Positions 44,501 to 50,745 of a stretch of DNA of 63,132 nucleotides are shown piece by piece. Under the pieces are notes generated by a model. The model was not told the origin of the DNA. It saw only the letters and a program-made list of their open reading frames with translations, and did not search any database. How positions within the stretch are numbered: the first letter of the stretch is position 1; each line of letters begins with the position of its first letter. Both the position numbers and the translations under genes were made by a program. Origin of the DNA: DATMTS01 sp035564555 (lineage in GTDB: Bacteria; Actinomycetota; Actinomycetes; Actinomycetales; Microbacteriaceae). Where the stretch lies: the NCBI GenBank assembly GCA_035564555.1, contig DATMTS010000067.1, positions 1 through 63,132 on the forward strand, read 5' to 3'.

Positions 44501-44690
44501 TGTCCGTACCCGAGGTGACCGTGTCGTCGATTTTTTGCGACACATCCGTCGACGCGGTCGCCGCTGTCACTGTCGCTGATTTAGCCGAACCGGCAGAGGC
44601 GCCCGAGGCTGCGGTCGCTCCCACCGTGACGAGACTCAATGCAGCAAGAAACATCCCAGCACGCAAAACAGAGCGATCAATCTTCTTCAT
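41553..44690 (-). CDS. Secreted modular glycoside hydrolase with carbohydrate-binding domains
   Basis: A 1045-aa exported enzyme. A signal peptide (about 1-35) precedes a galactose-binding-like domain (about 60-175), a Pro6 linker at 182-187, and a TIM-barrel-type catalytic region (about 205-480). In that region the acid/base is Asn307-Glu308 (IPYNEPDGEWF) and the nucleophile candidate is Glu413 (INISEYG). This is a clan GH-A signature resembling GH39-like enzymes. Three CBM35-like domains follow, each opening with an (E)AE motif: YEAEAASLTG, YEAEQAQLAG and VQAESGTLTG. AAGGGAG precedes ATG 44690. The polysaccharide substrate is not determined. Two LacI-type palindromes lie upstream. Confidence 0.85.
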   Translation of the reverse strand: MKKIDRSVLRAGMFLAALSLVTVGATAASGASAGSAKSATVTAATASTDVSQKIDDTVTSGTDSFTYDSTWGTASDVSDLYDGTAHWDNATNGVAKFTFSGTSVAVLGVRDVDQGIVSFSLDGGAVTTVDDYQATRSTQSTLFSSEGLNEGTHTVVITTTGTKNSASTNHTIAIDAAVVVGPPPPPPTLTADLGTPGGAFAPTASGTLYGIYQPGVPSDNLVAGMGQLTMSTKAQDGQQHPGADALSVEPAFVKGGGKGEYIYMTDVYRAYPYDRTSYAQYQGFMTTEVEQVVASGANSHIVFIPYNEPDGEWFNGINSNSSVLASFEAEWLSTYKLIKDLDPSARIAGPGEGHFDAKTTSNFLTFCKANSCVPDVMIWHELSSPTSVRTDVAAYRSIEKTVGVGPLPINISEYGLGSDEDDPAAMVPWISALDDSGVYGDLAYWEVDGSLNDSAAQQNTPNAQWWLYNWYSQMTGQKITLTPSTNNASHTPQGVASLNTATKTARIILSGGGHAGAVDTVVKNIPSSVFGSSVHVSVQEDAWSGDTGAANAPLRLSDADVPVVNGSITVPIDASAMSAYEITVQPGGTGSSSQVDSGFRQSYEAEAASLTGTGFNINTEKTGIVGNATSGGKDVGGLRTGSTTVITFHVKVPATADYDIRTFDGSDASASDVHSPTNVYLRVDGGASTEVWLPASYHWATWNNVDTAVHLTAGDHDISLATTGDNGAATAGDAIIDKIDVSQITSPTTVYEAEQAQLAGASTSYVSRGQSGAGTAALTTGDTATFWVDSATDGYSKIALRYLGSGSAGTTVNDESAAALRLEAASNTNWKSTSAAVYLEQGINRIVVAGTSGTIQFDDLSVTPYAAGDPVVTSNTRTVQAESGTLTGIAAIDKSASQANGSVVTNIGPGQANSLTIAATAVTAGQYEMTLRFANNQSLPSNHYNPDFMDRTAQFSVNGGSSVQSVAFGPTYSWNQFFTVTVPVTLKHGKNTIKFWSDQQYNFDGFTVGTVGPVVSGGGGVGAQMRSNQAANIDQITFAPLIATK

Positions 44691-44726
44691 TACAACTCCC
44701 TTGTTGCCCACGCGGTTTGGGACTAG

Positions 44727-44740
44727 TCGAACCGGTTCGA
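44727..44740. promoter_or_regulatory. LacI-type palindrome, proximal
   Basis: TCGAACCGGTTCGA is a perfect 14-bp palindrome with central CG, 37 bp upstream of the glycosidase ATG. It matches the form of LacI-family operators and recurs at 44882-44897. Confidence 0.65.
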
Positions 44741-44881
44741 TTACACCGGGCTCTTCGGCGCTATACGTTGCGCCGGAAGCAATTGGACAGCCATTTCTGA
44801 CCGCCATCGTCGCCTCTGGGGGTCCCAATCGCATCAAATTGTGTGAGATGCAGCTGACGATCATCGAACCTCGCGCAATTA

Positions 44882-44897
44882 ATCGAACCGGTTCGAT
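44882..44897. promoter_or_regulatory. LacI-type palindrome, distal
   Basis: ATCGAACCGGTTCGAT, a perfect 16-bp palindrome, centred about 156 bp from the proximal copy. The pair could support DNA looping by a tetrameric LacI-type repressor. No LacI gene is in the window. Confidence 0.65.
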
Positions 44898-44912
44898 ACG
44901 GTCATAACCGTA
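44897..44912. promoter_or_regulatory. Inverted repeat TACGGT-N4-ACCGTA
   Basis: A perfect 6-4-6 repeat abutting the distal LacI-type palindrome. It may be a second regulator's site or part of a promoter control region. Confidence 0.35.
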
Positions 44913-44932
44913 TGTCGAAGCTCACTCCGAAG

Positions 44933-45152
44933 TCAATAGAAGTTTCCGGTCCAGGTCACTCCGTGGCGGTTCGCTAGGGGCGCGCCGTGTCGGCAGCACC
45001 CGGCGAGCCGGTCGAGCTTCGCGACGACGAGCGTCTCGCCGGCACGCACTGCCGCGGGTGCTTCACGGGGTCCGGGGCCGTTCGCGGAGCGTGTTGGGTT
45101 GCGCGGCGAGATCTTGCCCGTTTGGCGAGACGCGGGCGTACCGGATGAGCAT
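44933..45152 (-). pseudogene. Decayed serine recombinase (resolvase) gene
   Basis: On the minus strand from ATG 45152 the translation is MLIRYARVSPNGQDLAAQ, matching the catalytic N-terminus of Tn3-type resolvases, where Ser is the nucleophile. The frame then breaks. In the +1 frame GPREAPAAVRAGETLVVAKL leads on to DRLAG, the following resolvase block. About 35 residues between them, and the whole DNA-binding half, are missing. It is a relic of a mobile element beside the TetR-transporter cluster. Confidence 0.75.
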
Positions 45153-45158
45153 GACTCC

Positions 45159-45827
45159 TCAGCCTCTCGATACGGTCAACTCCAGGGCATCCAGATACAT
45201 CTCGAGTTGCACCGCGAACACTTCTTCGTAGTTGATGAACGCCAGATCGGCCTTGGCCGCCTCGGCGTGCGGGTAGAGGGACGGATCCGTCGGCGTATAT
45301 ATCTGGATCCAGCCATCGGCCACCTCCCGCGAGCCCGCGTTCGCTATCCGGGCCCCATAAGTGGCAGCCGCGCCGAGCACCATCGTCGCGTACGCCTGGT
45401 AGTGGATCACAGCGATCCGTCCATTCAGACCGGCGACGGATAGTGCGCGCAGGATCCACTCGACCGCGCGCAGCTCGTTCATTCCGTTGGCCACCTGGGT
45501 GAATGCGAGGGCCGCCGCAGCGGGGTGCGAAGATGCAGTCCGCCACGCGCGCCAGGCGAGCTCGCTCAGGTCGGCGCGCCAGTCGTCGCTCGGCTCATAG
45601 CCCTCGAGCGAGATGCCGTCCAAGTGATCTCCGAGAGCCTCTAGAAGCTCGCTACGGCTGGTGAAATGGCGATAGACCGCCGTAGGGGAGGACCGGAGTT
45701 CATCCCCCAACCGGGCGAACGTAAGCGCGGATTCACCTTCGGCGTCCATGAGCCGGAGCGCCGCGGCCACGATCTCCTCGCGACTAAGCGAGCCGCGCTT
45801 CCGTCGCACCCTCGTGATTTCTGACAT
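45159..45827 (-). CDS. TetR-family regulator of the transporter-catabolic cluster
   Basis: A 222-aa TetR/AcrR repressor. The helix-turn-helix is LTFARLGDELRSSPTAVYRHFTSRSELL and the C-terminal half is the ligand domain of the TetR_C type. ATG 45827 follows GGGAGGG. The frame continues to 46070 without a start signal. A 19-bp operator lies 55 bp upstream and a near-copy lies before the divergent cluster, pointing to control of both. The ligand may be the imported compound. Confidence 0.9.
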   Translation of the reverse strand: MSEITRVRRKRGSLSREEIVAAALRLMDAEGESALTFARLGDELRSSPTAVYRHFTSRSELLEALGDHLDGISLEGYEPSDDWRADLSELAWRAWRTASSHPAAAALAFTQVANGMNELRAVEWILRALSVAGLNGRIAVIHYQAYATMVLGAAATYGARIANAGSREVADGWIQIYTPTDPSLYPHAEAAKADLAFINYEEVFAVQLEMYLDALELTVSRG

Positions 45828-45881
45828 CGCTGTCCACCCTCCCGGCGCCGGAGCGAGCACCGGCGATGCCACGTTACCCCA

Positions 45882-45900
45882 TAGTGAACACCGTTGACTA
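45882..45900. promoter_or_regulatory. 19-bp operator, copy 1 (TetR side)
   Basis: TAGTGAAC-ACC-GTTGACTA is a near-perfect inverted repeat (one mismatch), just upstream of the TetR gene. It matches copy 2 at 15 of 19 positions or better, including both outer arms. Confidence 0.7.
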
Positions 45901-46192
45901 TCAGACGTGCGGGACGCGAGCGATATCGTCTGGCGACGTGCCCAAGCGGCGCTGTACTTCTCGCGCGAAGCGAACGGCTGGCCTTCCAGAGAATCCGCCA
46001 AAAGGGAGTCCGCCAAAAGGCAGAGGCGTCTTCTTCCGGCGGCCCGGTGGCGAACACCGTGCCCGAGCATCAGGAGATCGTGATGCTCGTCGACCGGCGC
46101 AAAGGGTTGGGCCCAAACGAAGTCCCTCCAGCGCCCTCATCCTCGTCACTGAACCGCTCGACGGCGCTTGGATGCGCGCGCGGACCCACACT
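45901..46192. other. 292-bp segment between the twin operators
   Basis: No convincing gene is seen. Open frames exist on both strands but lack ribosome sites and family similarity. The segment holds a 15-bp tandem duplication (45994-46023). It may be a decayed insertion that separated two originally adjacent regulatory sites. Confidence 0.45.
45994..46023. repeat. 15-bp tandem duplication
   Basis: TCCGCCAAAAGGGAG (45994-46008) is followed directly by TCCGCCAAAAGGCAG (46009-46023), differing at one base. Confidence 0.8.
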
Positions 46193-46211
46193 TAGTGAAC
46201 GCTATTGACTA
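46193..46211. promoter_or_regulatory. 19-bp operator, copy 2 (cluster side)
   Basis: TAGTGAAC-GCT-ATTGACTA has the same arms and spacing as copy 1. It overlaps the -35 box TTGACT of the cluster promoter, so a bound TetR protein would exclude polymerase. Confidence 0.7.
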
Positions 46212-46233
46212 GGGCATCCACTATGGACATACT
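46205..46233 (+). promoter_or_regulatory. Promoter of the transporter-catabolic cluster
   Basis: TTGACT (46205-46210) and CATACT (46228-46233) are 17 bp apart. The -35 box is inside operator copy 2. The leader to the first ATG would be about 40 nt. Confidence 0.5.
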
Positions 46234-46279
46234 GAGTTCACCGCGCGACGAAGCGCGCCAGTGATCACTCGGAGGCCCG

Positions 46280-46693
46280 ATGGACGCCGCACCAGCACTG
46301 CGCTACAGCTTCCGGGTCACCGCCATGGTCGATGCGGGCATCCCACTCGAGCACCGAGGCGACGACACCCTCGAATTCATCCCGATCACTGGCGGACCCG
46401 TGACCGGCGACATCGACGGTGAGATCGTCCCGGGCGGCGGCGACTGGTGCCTCGTTCGGAAGGACGGCACTTTCGAGGTGGAGGCGCGCTACCTCATCCG
46501 AACAACCGACGGCGACATCGTCGACGTCGTCAACGTCGGTGTCGTGCGCGACGAGGACGGGTACTTCCTCACCACCCCGCGCTTCCGCACCGTCGCACCT
46601 CACCTGAAATGGCTCACGAGGTCGGTCTTCGTTGGCCGCGCCTACGCGAATGCGAACGACACCACCGTCGACGTCTACGAGTTGCTCAACTAA
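46280..46693 (+). CDS. DUF3237-family protein, first gene of the cluster
   Basis: A 137-aa small beta-rich protein of the DUF3237/UPF0311 family, recognised by GGPVTGDIDGEIVPGGGDW, ARYLIRTTDGDIVDV, TTPRFRT and WLTRSVFVG. Members often accompany catabolic operons and have no established reaction. GGAGG lies 6 nt before ATG 46280. It is the leading gene after the TetR-controlled promoter, and the binding-protein gene follows 28 nt later. Confidence 0.87.
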   Translation: MDAAPALRYSFRVTAMVDAGIPLEHRGDDTLEFIPITGGPVTGDIDGEIVPGGGDWCLVRKDGTFEVEARYLIRTTDGDIVDVVNVGVVRDEDGYFLTTPRFRTVAPHLKWLTRSVFVGRAYANANDTTVDVYELLN

Positions 46694-46721
46694 CCCTGCA
46701 CAACTACACGAGAGGCACACC

Positions 46722-48278
46722 ATGAAGAAGCGACGCGGCTTAGCCGCCGCAGCGATCAGCGCGACCATCGCCCTCGCGGCGGCCGGCTGCACCACGACGA
46801 GCCCTGCGGCGACGTCGACCACGGACACCATCCGGACCACCATCGACATCCCCGCGACGTTCGATCCGACGCTCACCTCGTCGCTGCCTGACTTCCTGCT
46901 CGCCCGCACGTCCTACGACACCCTGGTGCGTCGCGACAAGCGCGGACTCGTCCCGGGCCTCGCGACGAAGTGGGCTTCCACTCCGACGAAGGCCACCTTC
47001 ACGATCCGCACCGACGCCACGTGCTCCGACGGCACGAAGATCACTCCCACGATCGTCAAGAACTCGCTCGAGTACTTCGCGCGGCCCAACAGCGGATCCA
47101 CCCAGGTCGTCTACACGTTCGGTCCGGGCAACACTCCAACGATCACCGCTGACGACTCAGCGGGCACGGTGACCATCGACATCAAGAACCCGTGGCCGTA
47201 CCTCGTAGACGCCATGTCGGTCGCCAGCAGCGGCATCATCTGCCCCGCCGGCCTGGCCGACCCGACCGGATTGGGCAAGGGCACGGTGAAGGGGAGCGAG
47301 TCCGGGCCGTACGTGCTCAAATCGTTCGAGCCGGGCGTCCGGTACGAGTACACGCTGCGACCCGATTACAAGGCCTGGCCTCAGTGGTCCACCAAGGTGT
47401 CGGGAAAGCCGGCCTCGACCCTCGTCTATACGGTATCGCCGGACTCCACCGCGACCGCGAACCTGATCCTGGGCGGCCAGCTCGACATCGGCAAGATCCA
47501 GGCCACCACGATGGACAGATTCAAGGGGCAGTCCGGGTACTCGGTCTCGGTGAGCCACTTCTCGGACAGCTACCTCGTCTTCAACGAGCGCAAGGGCAGC
47601 CCGTTCGTCGACGAGGCGACCCGTAAGGGCGTCATGCAGGCGATCGATCGCGCGATGTTCGGCAACGTGACCTCGCTGAAGACCGGGGATGTGCTCACCT
47701 CGCTCGCCGCCCCGGACACGACGTGCGTGCCCGGTTCCCAGATCGCCATCCCGAAGCAGGACGTAGCGGCGGCGAAGACCGCCCTGGCAGGCAAGACCAT
47801 CCGGCTGGTCGCACCCACCATCGTCGGCCCCGCCGGCGCAGGCAACGAATACGTCGCCGAAGCGCTGCGCGCAGCGGGCGCGTCGGTGCAGCTCACGAAC
47901 ACCGATGTCGGCACCTGGATCACCACCGTCGTGACCAAGCCCGGGGACTGGGACCTCACTGTCTTCGCCGACCTGAACTTCATCGGGTCGCTCGCCAGCC
48001 CGCTGCTGAACCTCACCGGTCCGACCCTTGACAACGGCGGCACGAACTACGGTGCGGTGGCCAACCCGGCCGCCGACCGGGCGCTCGCGACGGCGAATGC
48101 CGAGGCCGACGCAACGAAGCGCTGCACCGCGCTCAACAACGCGGTCCAGTCGCTGATCAGCCGGTCGGACACGCTGCCGCTTCTCAACGACGCATTCATC
48201 TACGCGTCACGCCCCGGCTTCACCGTGCAGATGCTCGGCGGAGCCCTGGACGACCCCATCTTCCGCATCACCAAGTGA
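46722..48278 (+). CDS. Family-5 extracellular substrate-binding lipoprotein
   Basis: A 518-aa DppA/OppA-class binding protein. The signal peptide MKKRRGLAAAAISATIAL ends in the lipobox AAAGC (Cys23), so it is lipid-anchored outside the membrane. The SBP_bac_5 fold is visible in LARTSYDTLVRRDKRG, the FTIRTDATCSDGTKIT lobe and the DWDLTVFADLN segment. It should bind the compound imported by the adjacent DppB and DppC-type permeases. Such proteins take peptides, opines, nickel chelates or amides, so the ligand is open. Confidence 0.92.
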   Translation: MKKRRGLAAAAISATIALAAAGCTTTSPAATSTTDTIRTTIDIPATFDPTLTSSLPDFLLARTSYDTLVRRDKRGLVPGLATKWASTPTKATFTIRTDATCSDGTKITPTIVKNSLEYFARPNSGSTQVVYTFGPGNTPTITADDSAGTVTIDIKNPWPYLVDAMSVASSGIICPAGLADPTGLGKGTVKGSESGPYVLKSFEPGVRYEYTLRPDYKAWPQWSTKVSGKPASTLVYTVSPDSTATANLILGGQLDIGKIQATTMDRFKGQSGYSVSVSHFSDSYLVFNERKGSPFVDEATRKGVMQAIDRAMFGNVTSLKTGDVLTSLAAPDTTCVPGSQIAIPKQDVAAAKTALAGKTIRLVAPTIVGPAGAGNEYVAEALRAAGASVQLTNTDVGTWITTVVTKPGDWDLTVFADLNFIGSLASPLLNLTGPTLDNGGTNYGAVANPAADRALATANAEADATKRCTALNNAVQSLISRSDTLPLLNDAFIYASRPGFTVQMLGGALDDPIFRITK

Positions 48279-48301
48279 CACCAGCCGTCCCAGGAGACAT
48301 G

Positions 48302-49726
48302 ATGATCCCGTCCTACATCTCTGCGACCGAACTCGCTCGCAGCATCCGCGCCGGCGAGCTCTCCGCCGTCGAGGTCGCGCAGCACTACCTCGACCGACTG
48401 GAGGCCGCGAACCCGGCCGTCAACGCCATCGTGTGGATCGACCAGGAGGATGTCCTCCGCCGGGCGCGCGAGTCCGACGACCGTCTGCGACGCGGTGAAA
48501 CCTCGCGACCGTTCGAAGGCGTGCCGATGCCCATCAAGGATCTGGTAGGCGTGCAAGGACAACCGCTCACCTATTCCTCTCTCTCCGTCGCCGAGCGCCC
48601 AGCCGAGGCCAACGAGATCACGGTCGACCTGCTCGAGACGGCCGGCTTCGTACTCTTCGGCCGGTCCAACAGCCCCGAGTTCGGCGCGCTGACCGCAACC
48701 GAGAACGCGCGGCACGGCAAGACGCGGAACCCCTGGGACCTCGACTACACGTCCGGCGGGTCGTCAGGCGGCGCATCGGCAGCGGTCGCCGCGGACATCG
48801 TGCCGATCGCGAACGCCTCGGACGGCGGCGGCTCCATCCGTGTCCCGGCCGCGGCCACGGGCCTCGTCGGCCTCAAGCCGAGCCGGGGACGCGTGCCGAA
48901 CGACATCCGCGCATGGGAGCACTCGACGACCGAGGGAGCCATCACGCGCACCATTGAGGACACCGCTGGCGTCCTCGACGCGATCGCGCGCGTCGACCCG
49001 CTGGGCTGGTATTCCGCACCGGCGCCGGAGCGCCCGTACCTCGAGGAGATCCGCAGCGCAGGTCCTCGGCTGCGCGTCGGCCTGCTGCTCGACGCGCCCA
49101 CCGGCGTGGAGGTGGATCCGGAGAACCGCGAGGCCGCCGAGGTCGCAGCGCGCGCCATCGAATCGCTCGGACACCGCGTGGAGCCCGTGCGCCCCTTCTT
49201 GTTCAGCGAGCGGGCGCTACGCGGCTTCGCCGATCTCATCATCAGCGCGTCGACCTGGGCGTCGCCGATCGAGGATCCGGACAAACTCGAGCCGTACATC
49301 CGGTACCGCTACGACCGCGCCACATCGTTCCACGCCGGCGAGTACGCTGAGCTGGCGGCGCTGTTGCAGTGGGAGACCCGGCAGGTGGCCGCGCAGTGGG
49401 GTCGTGACTTCGATGTACTCCTCACGCCGACGACCGCCGTCCCGACCCCACGTGTCGGCTCCGTCTACAACGAGGCGAACACCGATCCGTCGGGACCCCG
49501 GCTCACCGAGTTTCGCACCATCTCGTTCACGGCGTTCTGCAACATCGCCGGTCTGCCGGCGATCTCGCTTCCGGTGCACACCGGGGAGAACGGGATGCCG
49601 ATCGGCGCCCAACTCGTCGGCGGTCCCTTCGATGAGGCCACGCTGCTGCGGGTCGGGGCGGAACTCGAGACCGTCTTCGACTGGCAGCATCACCAGGCGC
49701 CCTTCGTCCTGGTCGAGGCTCGTTGA
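48302..49726 (+). CDS. Amidase-signature family hydrolase
   Basis: A 474-aa amidase that cleaves a carboxamide to acid plus amine or ammonia. The Ser-cis-Ser-Lys triad is complete: Lys79 (MPIKD), cis-Ser154 (SGGSSGGASA) and Ser178 (DGGGSIRVPA). No signal peptide, so cytoplasmic. AGGAG lies 5 nt before ATG 48302 (ATG 48299 is also possible). The stop overlaps the permease ATG (TGATG). A second amidase domain occurs later in this cluster. Confidence 0.92.
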   Translation: MIPSYISATELARSIRAGELSAVEVAQHYLDRLEAANPAVNAIVWIDQEDVLRRARESDDRLRRGETSRPFEGVPMPIKDLVGVQGQPLTYSSLSVAERPAEANEITVDLLETAGFVLFGRSNSPEFGALTATENARHGKTRNPWDLDYTSGGSSGGASAAVAADIVPIANASDGGGSIRVPAAATGLVGLKPSRGRVPNDIRAWEHSTTEGAITRTIEDTAGVLDAIARVDPLGWYSAPAPERPYLEEIRSAGPRLRVGLLLDAPTGVEVDPENREAAEVAARAIESLGHRVEPVRPFLFSERALRGFADLIISASTWASPIEDPDKLEPYIRYRYDRATSFHAGEYAELAALLQWETRQVAAQWGRDFDVLLTPTTAVPTPRVGSVYNEANTDPSGPRLTEFRTISFTAFCNIAGLPAISLPVHTGENGMPIGAQLVGGPFDEATLLRVGAELETVFDWQHHQAPFVLVEAR

Positions 49727-50745
49727 TGTCGGGGGTACCGCTGGCCGTCATCGCCGACGCCTCGGGCGTCCGGCCGCGCTGGCGGTTCGCTCGGAGCACG
49801 TGGGCGGGCTTCGCCCTGCGACGCCTGGGCGGCCTGGTGCTCTCGCTCGGGCTGCTGGTCGTGATGACGTTCCTGATCGTGCCGCTCATCCCCGGTGACC
49901 CCGCCGCAGCGATCCTCGGGCCGAACGCGAACGCAGGCGCGATCGCCGTATTGCGCGAACGCCTGCACCTCGACCAGCCGCTGCCGGTACAGTTCGTGGA
50001 CTACCTGCATGGGCTCTTCACCTTCGACCTGGGGCAGAGCTTTCGTTACAACACCCCGGTGACGACCACGATCGCGACGAAACTGCCCTACACGGCCACG
50101 ACGGCCCTCGGCGCCATCGTCCTCGTCATCATCATCGCGATCCCCATCGGCATGGCCATCGGGGTCTTGACTCGAGGCGGCAGGCGGTCCTGGCTCGCCG
50201 TCGGGTTCGGCACGATCGCGGGGTTCCTCGCCTCCTTCCCCGCGTACGTCGCCGGGACGCTGCTGGTGGTGGTGTTCGCGATCTGGCTGAAGGTCCTCCC
50301 CCCGGGAGGAGCGGCGACGCCGAGCTCTTACGTTCTACCCATCATCGCGTTGGCCCTCGGACCGACCTTCGCCGTGGCGCGGGTGGTGGTCCAGGAGACA
50401 TACTCGGTCCTCCAACAGGACTACATGCGCACCGCTCGTGGGCATCGCCTGCGCACGGCACGGCTGTATATCCGGCACGCGCTGCCGAATCTCATGGCCA
50501 GCACGCTGACCCTGACCGGCCTGATCCTGGCTAGTCTGCTCGGCGGTGCCATCGTGATCGAAACCGTGTTCAACCTACCCGGCCTCGGCTTGGAGATCGT
50601 GCAGGCCATCATCTACCGCGACTTCCCGATCATCCAGGGCATCGTGCTCACGGTCGGGGCTCTCGCGATCTTCATCAACCTGCTCATCGACATCGTGCTC
50701 GGCCTGATCGACCCACGCACGCTGGGAGGCCCCGCCCATGTCTGA
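49726..50745 (+). CDS. DppB-type ABC permease
   Basis: A 339-aa permease with about six helices. The family opening LRRLGGLVLSLGLLVVMTFL is followed by IPGDPA. The EAA-like coupling loop is DYMRTARGHRLRTARLY, and the end is FINLLIDIVLGLIDPR. ATG 49726 overlaps the amidase stop by 1 nt, and its own stop overlaps the next gene by 8 nt. It pairs with the DppC half of the next protein. Confidence 0.92.
   Translation: MSGVPLAVIADASGVRPRWRFARSTWAGFALRRLGGLVLSLGLLVVMTFLIVPLIPGDPAAAILGPNANAGAIAVLRERLHLDQPLPVQFVDYLHGLFTFDLGQSFRYNTPVTTTIATKLPYTATTALGAIVLVIIIAIPIGMAIGVLTRGGRRSWLAVGFGTIAGFLASFPAYVAGTLLVVVFAIWLKVLPPGGAATPSSYVLPIIALALGPTFAVARVVVQETYSVLQQDYMRTARGHRLRTARLYIRHALPNLMASTLTLTGLILASLLGGAIVIETVFNLPGLGLEIVQAIIYRDFPIIQGIVLTVGALAIFINLLIDIVLGLIDPRTLGGPAHV

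Noticed and set aside
45894..46208. 104-codon plus-strand frame between the twin operators
   Set aside because: Begins inside operator copy 1, has no ribosome site and no family likeness.
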